Assembly (NCBI GenBank): GCA_038216465.1
Contig: JBBQQC010000009.1
Coordinates: forward strand, 52,457-116,456
From: JACCZX01 sp038216465
Lineage (GTDB): Bacteria > Pseudomonadota > Gammaproteobacteria > Burkholderiales > Burkholderiaceae_F
DNA length: 64,000 nt
Reading direction: 5' to 3'
Part shown: in pieces, positions 25,856 to 34,400 of the stretch
Layout: every line of letters starts with the position of its first letter
Numbering within the stretch: position 1 is the first letter of the stretch
Notes under the pieces: model-generated
What the model was told of the DNA's origin: nothing
Database searches by the model: none
The model's input: only the letters and a program-made list of their open reading frames with translations
Made by a program: the position numbers and the translations under genes

Positions 25856-26964
25856 GCGCGGTGACGCTACCCGCGCTGCCGTACGTGCGCGCTATTGCGC
25901 CCTACGTCAGCGGCAAGTCGATCGAAGAGCTGGCGCGCGAATACCAGCTCGATCCGGACTCGATCGTCAAACTCGCATCGAACGAGAACCCGCGCGGCAT
26001 GCCCGAGTCAGCCAAGCGCGCGATCGCGGCAGCGATGGCCGATCTGGGCCGCTATCCGGACAGCAACGGCTTCGCACTGAAGGCGGCGCTGTCCGCAAGG
26101 TTCGACGTGCCGGCCGAGTGGATCACGCTGGGCAACGGCAGCAACGACATCCTCGAGCTCGCCGCTGCGGCGATGCTCGCGCCCGGCCGCAGCTGTGTTT
26201 ACTCGCAGTACTCGTTTGCCGTCTATGCACTGGCAACGCAGGCGCGCGGCGCACGCGCGATCGTGGCACCCGCGAAAGATCTCGGGCACGACGTGGACGC
26301 GATCTTATCGGCGATCACTGCAGATACGGCGCTGATCTATGTTGCCAATCCAAATAACCCGACCGGGACACATCTAACCGCAGACGCGATGGGCTCTTTC
26401 CTCGCGCGAGTCCCGCCGCACGTCGGTGTCGTGATCGACGAGGCTTATAACGAATACCTACCGCCTGAGCGCCGCTTCGATAGCGTGCAGTGGGCCCGCA
26501 AGTATCCCAATCTGCTGATCTCGCGGACGTTTTCGAAAGCGTACGGGCTTGCCGGCTTGCGTGTCGGTTACGGCATAGCTCAACCGGAGCTGACGGACAT
26601 GCTCAATCGCGTCCGGCATCCGTTTAACGTGAACGCGGTCGCACAGGCCGCAGCGCTAGCCGCTCTCGGCGACTCAGCGTTCGTCGAAGACAGTTATCAC
26701 CTCAACGTCAACGGGATGCGTCAGCTGACTGAAAAACTGGTCGAATGGAAATTCGATTTCGTGCCGAGCTTCGGAAATTTTGTGTTGATGCGCGTGATGC
26801 ACGGAGTGCGCGCGTATCAGGCACTGCTGCAGCGGGGCATCATCGTGCGGCCGGTCGACAACTACGGGTTGCCAGACTGGCTGCGCGTGACTGTCGGACT
26901 AGCGGCCGAGAATCGACGGTTTCTTGAAGCGCTGCGCGAAGTGGTGACGGTAACGCGCGCATGA
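25852..26964 (+). CDS. hisC: Histidinol-phosphate/aromatic aminotransferase
   Basis: PLP-dependent class I/II aminotransferase, 370 residues. The N-terminal KLASNENPRG motif, the ANPNNPTGT loop and the PLP lysine Lys229 in SRTFSKAYGLAGLRVGY are visible. HisC-type enzymes act on histidinol phosphate and often on phenylpyruvate and hydroxyphenylpyruvate. Its place between pheA and tyrA, overlapping each by 4 nt (ATGA), points to the last step of phenylalanine and tyrosine synthesis. The start was moved from an upstream in-frame codon to ATG 25852 for that overlap. Confidence 0.93.
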   Translation: MSAVTLPALPYVRAIAPYVSGKSIEELAREYQLDPDSIVKLASNENPRGMPESAKRAIAAAMADLGRYPDSNGFALKAALSARFDVPAEWITLGNGSNDILELAAAAMLAPGRSCVYSQYSFAVYALATQARGARAIVAPAKDLGHDVDAILSAITADTALIYVANPNNPTGTHLTADAMGSFLARVPPHVGVVIDEAYNEYLPPERRFDSVQWARKYPNLLISRTFSKAYGLAGLRVGYGIAQPELTDMLNRVRHPFNVNAVAQAAALAALGDSAFVEDSYHLNVNGMRQLTEKLVEWKFDFVPSFGNFVLMRVMHGVRAYQALLQRGIIVRPVDNYGLPDWLRVTVGLAAENRRFLEALREVVTVTRA

Positions 26965-27803
26965 AACTGGCGATCATAGGTGTCGGGTTGATTGGCGGCT
27001 CGTTTGCAAAAGCGCTGCGGGCTCAGGGCGAAGTGGAGCGGATCGTCGGCTTCGACACGTGCTCGGAAGTCTTACGGCAAGCGATCAAACGAGGAGTTAT
27101 CGATGATCAAGCGACTTCGGCTGCGCAAGCCGCACCCGACGCGGATGTGATCGTCGTTGCGAGCCCGGTGGGAACAATGCGCGAAGTCTTTCACCAGATA
27201 GCCGGCGTAATCAAACCGACGGCGATCGTCACCGATGTCGGCAGTGTCAAGGGTTGTGTCATCGACGCTGCGCGAGATACGCTGGGCGCCGCTTTCGCAC
27301 GCTTCGTTCCTGGGCACCCGATCGCCGGCAGTGAGCGGAGCGGAGTCGAACATGCGGATGCAGCTCTATTGCGCGAGCGGGTGTTCGTTTCCACGCCGCT
27401 TCCGCAGACCGAGTCGCAGGCGTTGCATCGCGTCGAGGAGTTATGGCGCTCAGTTGGCTGCCGTGTGGAGCGCATGACGCCCGACGAGCACGACCGAGTA
27501 ATGGCGTCCGTCAGCCATCTTCCTCACCTGTTGGCATTCGCGTTCATGGCGCAGATTGCGGGTCAGATCGACGCGGTCCGGAAGTTCGCGCTGGCCGGTC
27601 CGGGTTTCCGCGATTTCACGCGCATTGCGGGGTCCAACGCAACGATGTGGAGCGAGATTTGTATCTGCAACCGTAAGGCTTTGGGCGATGAGCTTCGAGC
27701 GCACCGTGATTTGCTCGCAGACCTTGCGCTCGCGCTCGATCGTGGTGATCGCGAAGCATTAAGACGCGTGTTTCTGCGCGCGGCGGACGCACGGCCGCAG
27801 TAG
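26961..27803 (+). CDS. tyrA: Prephenate dehydrogenase
   Basis: NAD-dependent oxidative decarboxylation of prephenate (or arogenate) for tyrosine. It has 280 residues without chorismate mutase or ACT domains. The Rossmann motif IGVGLIGGSFA is at residues 6-16, the active-site segment is GHPIAGSERSGVEHAD, and SHLPHLLAFA is in the dimer domain. Start ATG 26961 overlaps the hisC stop. In related genomes aroA usually follows directly; here the pilus block intervenes. Confidence 0.94.
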   Translation: MKLAIIGVGLIGGSFAKALRAQGEVERIVGFDTCSEVLRQAIKRGVIDDQATSAAQAAPDADVIVVASPVGTMREVFHQIAGVIKPTAIVTDVGSVKGCVIDAARDTLGAAFARFVPGHPIAGSERSGVEHADAALLRERVFVSTPLPQTESQALHRVEELWRSVGCRVERMTPDEHDRVMASVSHLPHLLAFAFMAQIAGQIDAVRKFALAGPGFRDFTRIAGSNATMWSEICICNRKALGDELRAHRDLLADLALALDRGDREALRRVFLRAADARPQ

Positions 27804-27876
27804 CGCAGCGGATTGCACGTCCCGTTCGCCCGTCGTGTGTAAGCTCATCGAAACTAGCAGGCAGGGTGTGATTCCG

Positions 27877-28383
27877 ATGCGCTGGTTATGGGCGGTGTCC
27901 GCCGCGGTGCTGTTTAGCTCGCTTGGAGCGTGTGACTCCCGTGGCCAAGTGTACGAAGACGTGCGCCTTGCGCGACTCACGGAAGGAAAGTCGACCGAGG
28001 CCGAGGTGCGCAAACTCTTCGGCGAGCCGACAGCGGTTAGAGATGTCACCGGCGGAAAGGGCTTCGTCTACCCCCTGGGACCGGAAGGGCCGCACACGCT
28101 GTTAATAAAGATCGACGCCGGCGGCAAGTATCAAGGCCGCGAGGACCTGCTGGCGCGACGGAATCTAGATCGCATCACCCCAGGAATGAAAGAGCTTGAT
28201 GTGCTGGTTGCCTTGGGGCGGCCCGCGCGTTCTCAGAAGTACGCGCTGAAGCGACAGTCTGCCTGGGAATGGCGCTTCCTTGACGGTGGCCAAACACGGG
28301 TTTTTGTAGTCACTTTTGACGAGACGGGGACGGTCGTGAACTCAGCCGTTGAGGACGACCCAAGCCGCTACGGCGGCCGCTGA
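27877..28383 (+). CDS. Predicted lipoprotein with BamE/SmpA-like domain
   Basis: A 168-residue product whose signal peptide ends in the lipobox SLGAC, so it is probably lipid-anchored. Two copies of a short helix-strand unit follow: LTEGKSTEAEVRKLFGEPTAV and ITPGMKELDVLVALGRPARS, the G-M/K-T/x-x-x-V-x-x-x-x-G-x-P pattern of BamE/OmlA domains. The function is unknown; a role in outer-membrane or pilus assembly is possible given the pilin genes downstream. ATG 27877 is chosen for the signal peptide and the AGGGTG upstream. Confidence 0.75.
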   Translation: MRWLWAVSAAVLFSSLGACDSRGQVYEDVRLARLTEGKSTEAEVRKLFGEPTAVRDVTGGKGFVYPLGPEGPHTLLIKIDAGGKYQGREDLLARRNLDRITPGMKELDVLVALGRPARSQKYALKRQSAWEWRFLDGGQTRVFVVTFDETGTVVNSAVEDDPSRYGGR

Positions 28384-28591
28384 ACACGGAGCTAATGCAC
28401 GCGGACTAGCGCCGCCGGCCCAGCGATCGATCGAACTGGGCTGCACGCGTGTTCTTTTTCATCCGTTCGGTGCCGAGGGTCGCGCGCTGCAACAAGCGCG
28501 CTTCCGCTCGTCGCGGAAGGGATTCCACTGGGCGGTATCAACGCGCTTTGTTCGTTTCCCGTGGATATGCTCCGTCGCCTGGAGGTTGCCA

Positions 28592-29224
28592 ATGCATTCG
28601 CGCGGTTTCACTTTGGTTGAGCTGCTGGTGGTGATGACGATCAGTGCGATTCTGATCGCCGCTGCCGTGCCCGCGTTCCAGTGGACGATTGCGCGTAATC
28701 GCATCTCTGATGGCACCAATCAGCTGCTTTCGCATCTTGAATACGCGCGGATGGAAGCTTCACGGCGCGGCAGCACCGTCTCCTTGTGCCGTACCCTCGA
28801 TGCTAACGCCACACCCCCGGTGTGCAGCAGCGCTGCTACAGCCGGCGCCGATGGCAATGATTGGGCCGTGGGCTGGGTTGTGTTCGAGAAAGTTGCGCCC
28901 AACTTCGACGACTCAAACGTTGAAGCTGGGGACCAGGTGATTTTTCGGCAGCAGGCCATGGGCGCGGTGGCCGCGCCCGGGGTGCGCGTGATGATTCATT
29001 CCAGTTCCCCCGGCGCCGAGTTTGTCGCGTATCAGCCGCGGGGTGGAGGCGGCATTGTCGGCGGCGGCCAGACGTTTGCAATCGACTATGGCACGGTGCT
29101 GACACCCATCTCGGCCGATCGCGCAATAACCACCATAACGCTTACGAATGCTGCGCGCTGCATTCCTATCACTTTGCTCGGCTCTTTGCGTGTCGCTCGA
29201 ACGGCGGCCGGCGCATGCTTATAA
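28592..29224 (+). CDS. fimT: Minor type IV pilin, FimT/FimU (GspH) family
   Basis: A 210-residue prepilin-like protein. A very short leader is followed by RGFTLVELLVVMTI, with the prepilin peptidase site after Gly5 and the conserved Glu at mature position 5. The C-terminal part has the GspH/FimT pattern, with Cys pairs in SLCRTLD and PVCSS. It probably primes pilus assembly at the tip. GGAGG lies 6 nt before ATG 28592; the upstream in-frame stretch is not homologous. It is first of a block in the order of Pseudomonas fimU-pilV-pilW-pilX-pilY1-pilE. Confidence 0.9.
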   Translation: MHSRGFTLVELLVVMTISAILIAAAVPAFQWTIARNRISDGTNQLLSHLEYARMEASRRGSTVSLCRTLDANATPPVCSSAATAGADGNDWAVGWVVFEKVAPNFDDSNVEAGDQVIFRQQAMGAVAAPGVRVMIHSSSPGAEFVAYQPRGGGGIVGGGQTFAIDYGTVLTPISADRAITTITLTNAARCIPITLLGSLRVARTAAGACL

Positions 29225-29787
29225 AGATGCACAACTACCAGACCTTGTACCGCCGGCTGCAGGCCGGCCTGTCGATGATCGAAGTGCTGGTGTCGCTGAC
29301 GATCGTTGCTTTCGGCGTGCTGGGCCTGCTCGGGTTGCAGGCGCGGGCACTGAGTTTTCAGCGCGACTCTTTTGATCGCCGCACTGCGGCTGAAATGGTT
29401 TCACAACTGACCGAGAGGATGCGCGCCAACCATTTGGGAGTTACCGGTGGTTTTTACGCACCTCCTAACGCCTCCTATCTGCTCAACACAACCCCAACTC
29501 CTGTGGCGATCACCGCGTGCGCGATACCGACTGCGTGCACGGCCGCCGAATTGGCGTTTCGCGATTGGACCCAATGGATCGCCGAATATCGGCAGCGCAG
29601 TCCGGGCGCGGCGGCTTACTTGCAATGGGTTCCAGCCGATGCGCGCTCCATCACGGTGTCGGTGGCGTGGCCCGAACCACAGCAAGTTTCTGGTGTCGCA
29701 GATCCGCTCTGCACCGCTATCAATCTCCGATTGGCAGTCGCTATTCCCGCGAACTATCGCTGCTTTGAAACCGCCGTTTTCCCGTAA
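29215..29787 (+). CDS. pilV: Minor type IV pilin PilV
   Basis: A 190-residue prepilin. The leader of 18 residues ends AG, then LSMIEVLVSLTIVAFGVLGL with Glu at mature position 5, typical of PilV. Cysteines at ITACAIPTAC and PLCTA resemble those that stabilise minor pilin heads. It overlaps the end of fimT by 10 nt; ATG 29227 is an alternative start. It is part of the tip-priming subcomplex. Confidence 0.9.
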   Translation: MLIKMHNYQTLYRRLQAGLSMIEVLVSLTIVAFGVLGLLGLQARALSFQRDSFDRRTAAEMVSQLTERMRANHLGVTGGFYAPPNASYLLNTTPTPVAITACAIPTACTAAELAFRDWTQWIAEYRQRSPGAAAYLQWVPADARSITVSVAWPEPQQVSGVADPLCTAINLRLAVAIPANYRCFETAVFP

Positions 29788-29789
29788 CC

Positions 29790-30806
29790 ATGCTGAACTC
29801 TTCTGTTGCATATCGAGCTTCCCAGACAGGTCGTACGTTGATCGAATTGGTGATCGCCATGGCGATCGGCTTGGTCATCGTGATCGGCGTTTCGTCGCTA
29901 TACCTTTCGTCGAGTGGTATTTCGCGCACTGCGAATCAGCTTTCGACGACGGAGCAGGCGGGGCAGCTAGCACTGCTGCTGATCGGCGATTCGCTGAAGC
30001 GCGCCGCATTCGGAGAAATTATTGGCTCCGATTACGCGGCGCAGGGGCAGACGTTGATGGACGGTGCCCACCTGCGCGGATGTACTGGAACAACGTTTAC
30101 CGATCCATTCCCCGCGTATGTGGCGCCTCCGGCGCCGCAGACGCCACCCGATCTCAGTTGCACCCTTGCTTCCGGCGGAGACGCCCTGTATGTGCGCTAT
30201 CAGGCGGCTCCAGTCGTCGCGCAAATGCTACCCGCCGCCGCCGCTGCGGAGTCGCTACGCGATTGCACGGCAAGCCTCGGTAATCAAAACCAGGTGCTTT
30301 CTTCGCAGCAGCTTCGCGCGGGCGCGGGGATGCAACGTCCGATCGTTACAAATGTTTTCGTGCGCGATCCTATTAACAACACACTTGACTGCCGTGGCTA
30401 CGGCAGTGGTGCGTTTGCGACCCTGCTGCAGAACGTTGTCGAATTCCGCGTGTTTTACCGCTTTGATGATGCGGCATATGCCGTGGGCTCGTCGGGGGTC
30501 ACCAACGCGGTTCCCTTCGGCGGTTCGATTCGCGATGCCGCGTTCATCAACGGATTGGCGGCCGCGATCGATCCCTGGAACTACGTGGTGGCCGTGATGG
30601 TGTGCTTGACAATCCAGACCGATGAGATCGGTGTCAGCACTAGTGTTGGTACCAACACCACCGCCACGCGCTGCCCCGTCAACGCTGCTGAAGCCGAGGC
30701 CGGACTGGGCCTCGTCACAACGACGACCGACGGCCGCATCCGCCGGACGTTCTCGCAGGTCTTCACCGTGCGCAACCGAGCCACCCCGTCTCCGACGATT
30801 CTTTAG
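29790..30806 (+). CDS. pilW: Type IV pilus assembly protein PilW
   Basis: A 338-residue minor pilin. The leader MLNSSVAYRASQTG is followed by RTLIELVIAMAIGLVI with Glu at mature position 5 and a hydrophobic N-terminal helix. A large globular domain follows, as usual for PilW, with several cysteines (LRGCTGTTF, DLSCTL, LRDCTA). It starts 2 nt after the pilV stop. With PilV, PilX and FimT it forms the priming complex that carries PilY1. Confidence 0.9.
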   Translation: MLNSSVAYRASQTGRTLIELVIAMAIGLVIVIGVSSLYLSSSGISRTANQLSTTEQAGQLALLLIGDSLKRAAFGEIIGSDYAAQGQTLMDGAHLRGCTGTTFTDPFPAYVAPPAPQTPPDLSCTLASGGDALYVRYQAAPVVAQMLPAAAAAESLRDCTASLGNQNQVLSSQQLRAGAGMQRPIVTNVFVRDPINNTLDCRGYGSGAFATLLQNVVEFRVFYRFDDAAYAVGSSGVTNAVPFGGSIRDAAFINGLAAAIDPWNYVVAVMVCLTIQTDEIGVSTSVGTNTTATRCPVNAAEAEAGLGLVTTTTDGRIRRTFSQVFTVRNRATPSPTIL

Positions 30807-30808
30807 CC

Positions 30809-31405
30809 ATGAACAAGCCAGTTAATCCCGCGTTATTGACCGTCCGCAGCGCGTCGCCCCAACGCATGATCGGTGTGGTTCTGCCGGTCGTGCTGGTTGT
30901 GCTGACCGTCCTGACCGGTCTGGTAGTGACCCAGATCCGTCGGACCGCCGTGGATGAGCGTCTGGCCGCCAATACTCGAGAGAGCGTGCAATTGGATAGT
31001 TCAGTTCAAACGGTGCTTCGCTGGTGCGAAGCGCGCATCACGCAGGCGCCGCTGCGAACGGCAGTCGTAGCGCCGGGAACCGCGCTGACGCCGCCCGCAT
31101 GGGCAAAGGCCTCGGTCAACTGGACGACCACAGCCAACAATCTCGACTTCAGCGGCGGCGCCAACCTGCTGCCGGGTCTAAATGCGGATCCGTCGTGCGT
31201 GATCGAAGACGCGACCTGTGAATTGGCGCCGCCGATTTCGCCCACTGGGCAGACGGGCGCCAGCGCCTGTCCCGGCAACGGTGACCTTGACGCGCGCTGG
31301 CGCAAGTTTCGAATCACCGCGCGCGTTTCGACGCCCGCGCCCGACATGACGGGTGGCAACAGATTCACCTTTGCGCAAAGCGAATTGCGCCTGTTTATTG
31401 AATAG
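30809..31405 (+). CDS. pilX: Minor pilin PilX-like
   Basis: A 198-residue protein with a 21-residue leader and a hydrophobic helix, GVVLPVVLVVLTVLTGLVVT. The helix lacks Glu at position 5, which is tolerated in the PilX/GspK position at the pilus tip. The head has cysteines in RWCEAR, DPSCVIEDATCEL and SACPG. The assignment rests on gene order between pilW and pilY1 plus this architecture. It starts 2 nt after pilW. Confidence 0.82.
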   Translation: MNKPVNPALLTVRSASPQRMIGVVLPVVLVVLTVLTGLVVTQIRRTAVDERLAANTRESVQLDSSVQTVLRWCEARITQAPLRTAVVAPGTALTPPAWAKASVNWTTTANNLDFSGGANLLPGLNADPSCVIEDATCELAPPISPTGQTGASACPGNGDLDARWRKFRITARVSTPAPDMTGGNRFTFAQSELRLFIE

Positions 31406-31425
31406 TTACGTACCGGAGATCGGCA

Positions 31426-34400
31426 ATGGAACACTCGCCCACTAACCCAAGCAGTCGCCCCGCCGACGGCACGCGCCCGCTGTGGGCCCGCGCCGTCGTG
31501 CTGGCGGCGATCTGGACACTGGTGATGCAACCGGCGGTGTCGAGTGCGCAGCTGGCGCAATCGCCGATGTTTACCGTGACGTCGGCGCCGCCGAACGTGA
31601 TGCTGATGTTCGACGACTCCGCCTCGATGAATCGGCTGGATTTGAACCCGCCTCCTGCCTTTGCCAACCCAACCTTCAGTATGGCCGGGACCGCGCCGAT
31701 CTATCCCGTCCTCAAGCTCAATACGGTCGGCTATTACGGCATCAGCGGCATGCGCTACTACATGGGAGGCAATCCCGCGTATGACGGTCACTGGCAATTC
31801 ACAATTCAGGACGCGACAACGCGGTCGCCCGCGTTCAACCCGCTTGCGTATAACCCCGCGATCTACTACCAGCCGTGGAACAACAATGGAGTTCGCTTTC
31901 CGGTTTCTTCGATCGGCGGCAACACCAACGTCGCCGCTGGCGCGCTGACCGAATGGGATCCCCGCAATCTGCCGCCGCCGATGGGCGGCGGAACTGTTTT
32001 CAGCAAGCTGACGACACCGCGCGCCGGTGTGATTGGCGGCGGCGGCGAAACCCGCTCGTGGGCGGCGCCGGTCGCCGGCTCGGTTACCTATACCGGCCTA
32101 CCGGGCAACCCGACGCTCGCTGGCGTCGAATTGGATTTGTTCACCTCGACCGTCGTGTTCGACAATCCGAACTGCGGTGGGACCGTGCAGAACCCAACCA
32201 GCTACTTCTGGTACTGCCCTGCAGGAGCTGCGTGGGCCTCGCCACCTGAAGCGTGCGCTGCGGGCAATGATGGCCTACCCTCTGCGGCGGGCCGCGAATG
32301 TTGTGTCGCTCAGGTCAACACCCCCACGTTTACGCCGGCGGTGGGCAATAGAACTCAATACTTCACTGCGCCAGTGCCGCCGGGGCCGCCGTACCCTGCG
32401 ATGACCGGCCCTGCGGGCGAAGTGTGTACATCGATTGTCGCCACCGGAAACACCAGCACGACGACCGGTGCGCCGTGCACCGTGCCCGTCCTGTTGTCCG
32501 ACCCCCCGCCGTACGAAGTCGTTTGCGGCACGTTCGGAACGGACCCGAGTTCTGAGTACTGTGAATACGATCCGCCGCCGGTGTACAGCGCGTCGGTGTG
32601 CACGACCTACACGACGTATGAATGGAACTGCACGTACGATTACACGCTCGTCACCAACAACTACAGCTGCCCGACCCCGACCCCGCAGTTCTGCGGAAGC
32701 ACTCCGGGCGCATTCGTTTGCACCGGCAATGCAGCGCTGACGCCGACTTCCGATGCTCGCGTTGTCAGCGGTTATTACACCCCCGCGCGCTATGCGATCT
32801 ACGACGGTCCGGCAACCCGGTCGGCGGCCGAGATCCGTGATCTGTCCAACTACCGGATGATCTTTATCGATCGCAAGTTTGGCTGGAATGGGGTGACCCA
32901 GGTACCCAGCGGAACAAATTCTTCAAATGCCGTTGGCAAGTACTTTGTGGTCGACGGCGTGACGGGACTGCCGGCGGCTCCGGGTTCGAGACCCGATTGC
33001 GCTGCGGGCTCTTGGTGCACGTTTGTGGAAGAGGCGAAGAACTACGCCAACTGGTACACGTATTACCGCAGCCGTATGTTTGCGGCGGTCGCCGTGATGT
33101 CTGAAGTTGCTTCGGAGCTGACCGGACCCGAGCAGTTCATGCGCATGGGCTACGGCCGCATCAACTATTTCGGCCGAGGAAAAAATCCCTGGAACGTGCT
33201 GGACGTGACCGACCGGCTTCCCAACAACTTGCCGAATGTCGACGGCGCTGCCAACGAGGGTGGAGTTGAACGCGGTGTGCGGCCGTTCACTGTCAACGAT
33301 CCGCCACTTTCGGCCATTCCGAATCCTGATCGGCAAGCGGTTTTTAACTGGCTATTCACGATAAACGGTCTTGGACCCACACCGAACCGCGAGGCGTTGC
33401 ACGGGGCAGGACTTTATTTCACGCGCCAGGATTCCAAGGGTCCGTGGGGTGCATTCCCGGGAGCCGGCAGCGAACCGCAGGCGAATCATCTCTGGTGCCG
33501 CCGCAACTACACATTGCTGGCAACCGACGGTGAGTGGACGCGCCTGCCCGCTGGGCAGCCGCTGCTCGAATCGGGACCCTTGGCCGGCACGCGCACTCCA
33601 CTTGCGGGCGCCGGCAGTGTATCGACGTCGATCAGCGTCGATGGTACGGCGATAACAGGTACTGACCGCGACCCGCCATTTGCTCCCCTGAATTATCAAT
33701 ATCTGGTGGCCAGCGAACCGCAGATCTCGGGTGGATTCGGCAGCAGTCAGGATGAAACGCTGACCGACGTACTGCATTACTACTGGAGTCACGACCTGCG
33801 CGCCGACCTTCGCAATTCGATCAAGGCCACACCGCGCAACCGGGCGTTCTGGCAGCACATGTCGTCGTACATTGTCGGCTACGGTGTCACCGCTTCGGTG
33901 GACGACCCTGCCAGGGTGCCCACGCTGCGCACCGATTTTGATGCGCGCAACGCTATTGCGTGGCCGAAGGTTGGGCTTGAGGCTTGCCGCCAGCTGGACG
34001 ACAACGCTGACGACACCGCGCTCAGTCCCAGTTGTGTTCACACGGTTGCGCCGTCAGGCAACCGCATCAACGACACGCTGCGAGCAGGGCTTGTCAGCGG
34101 TGGCGACTTTTTCTCCGCCACATCGCCGGCGGCCCTGAAGTCATCGCTGCAGGCGGTGTTCGCGGCGATCGGCTCCGATAACGCGGCGGGTACATCACCG
34201 GGCCTGTCGAGTTCTACGGTAGGGGCAGGCAACTTGATCATTCAGAGTGGATTCTTCACTAATACGTGGGATGGCTACGTCCGCGCTTTCGATCAGGTTG
34301 CCTTGCTGACTTTCCTTACTTCTGGCGGCGTAGCGCCCGCGCCGGTGTGGACTATTAACTTTGCGACGGCAGCGACGCGGCCGATCTTCAGTTCGACTGG

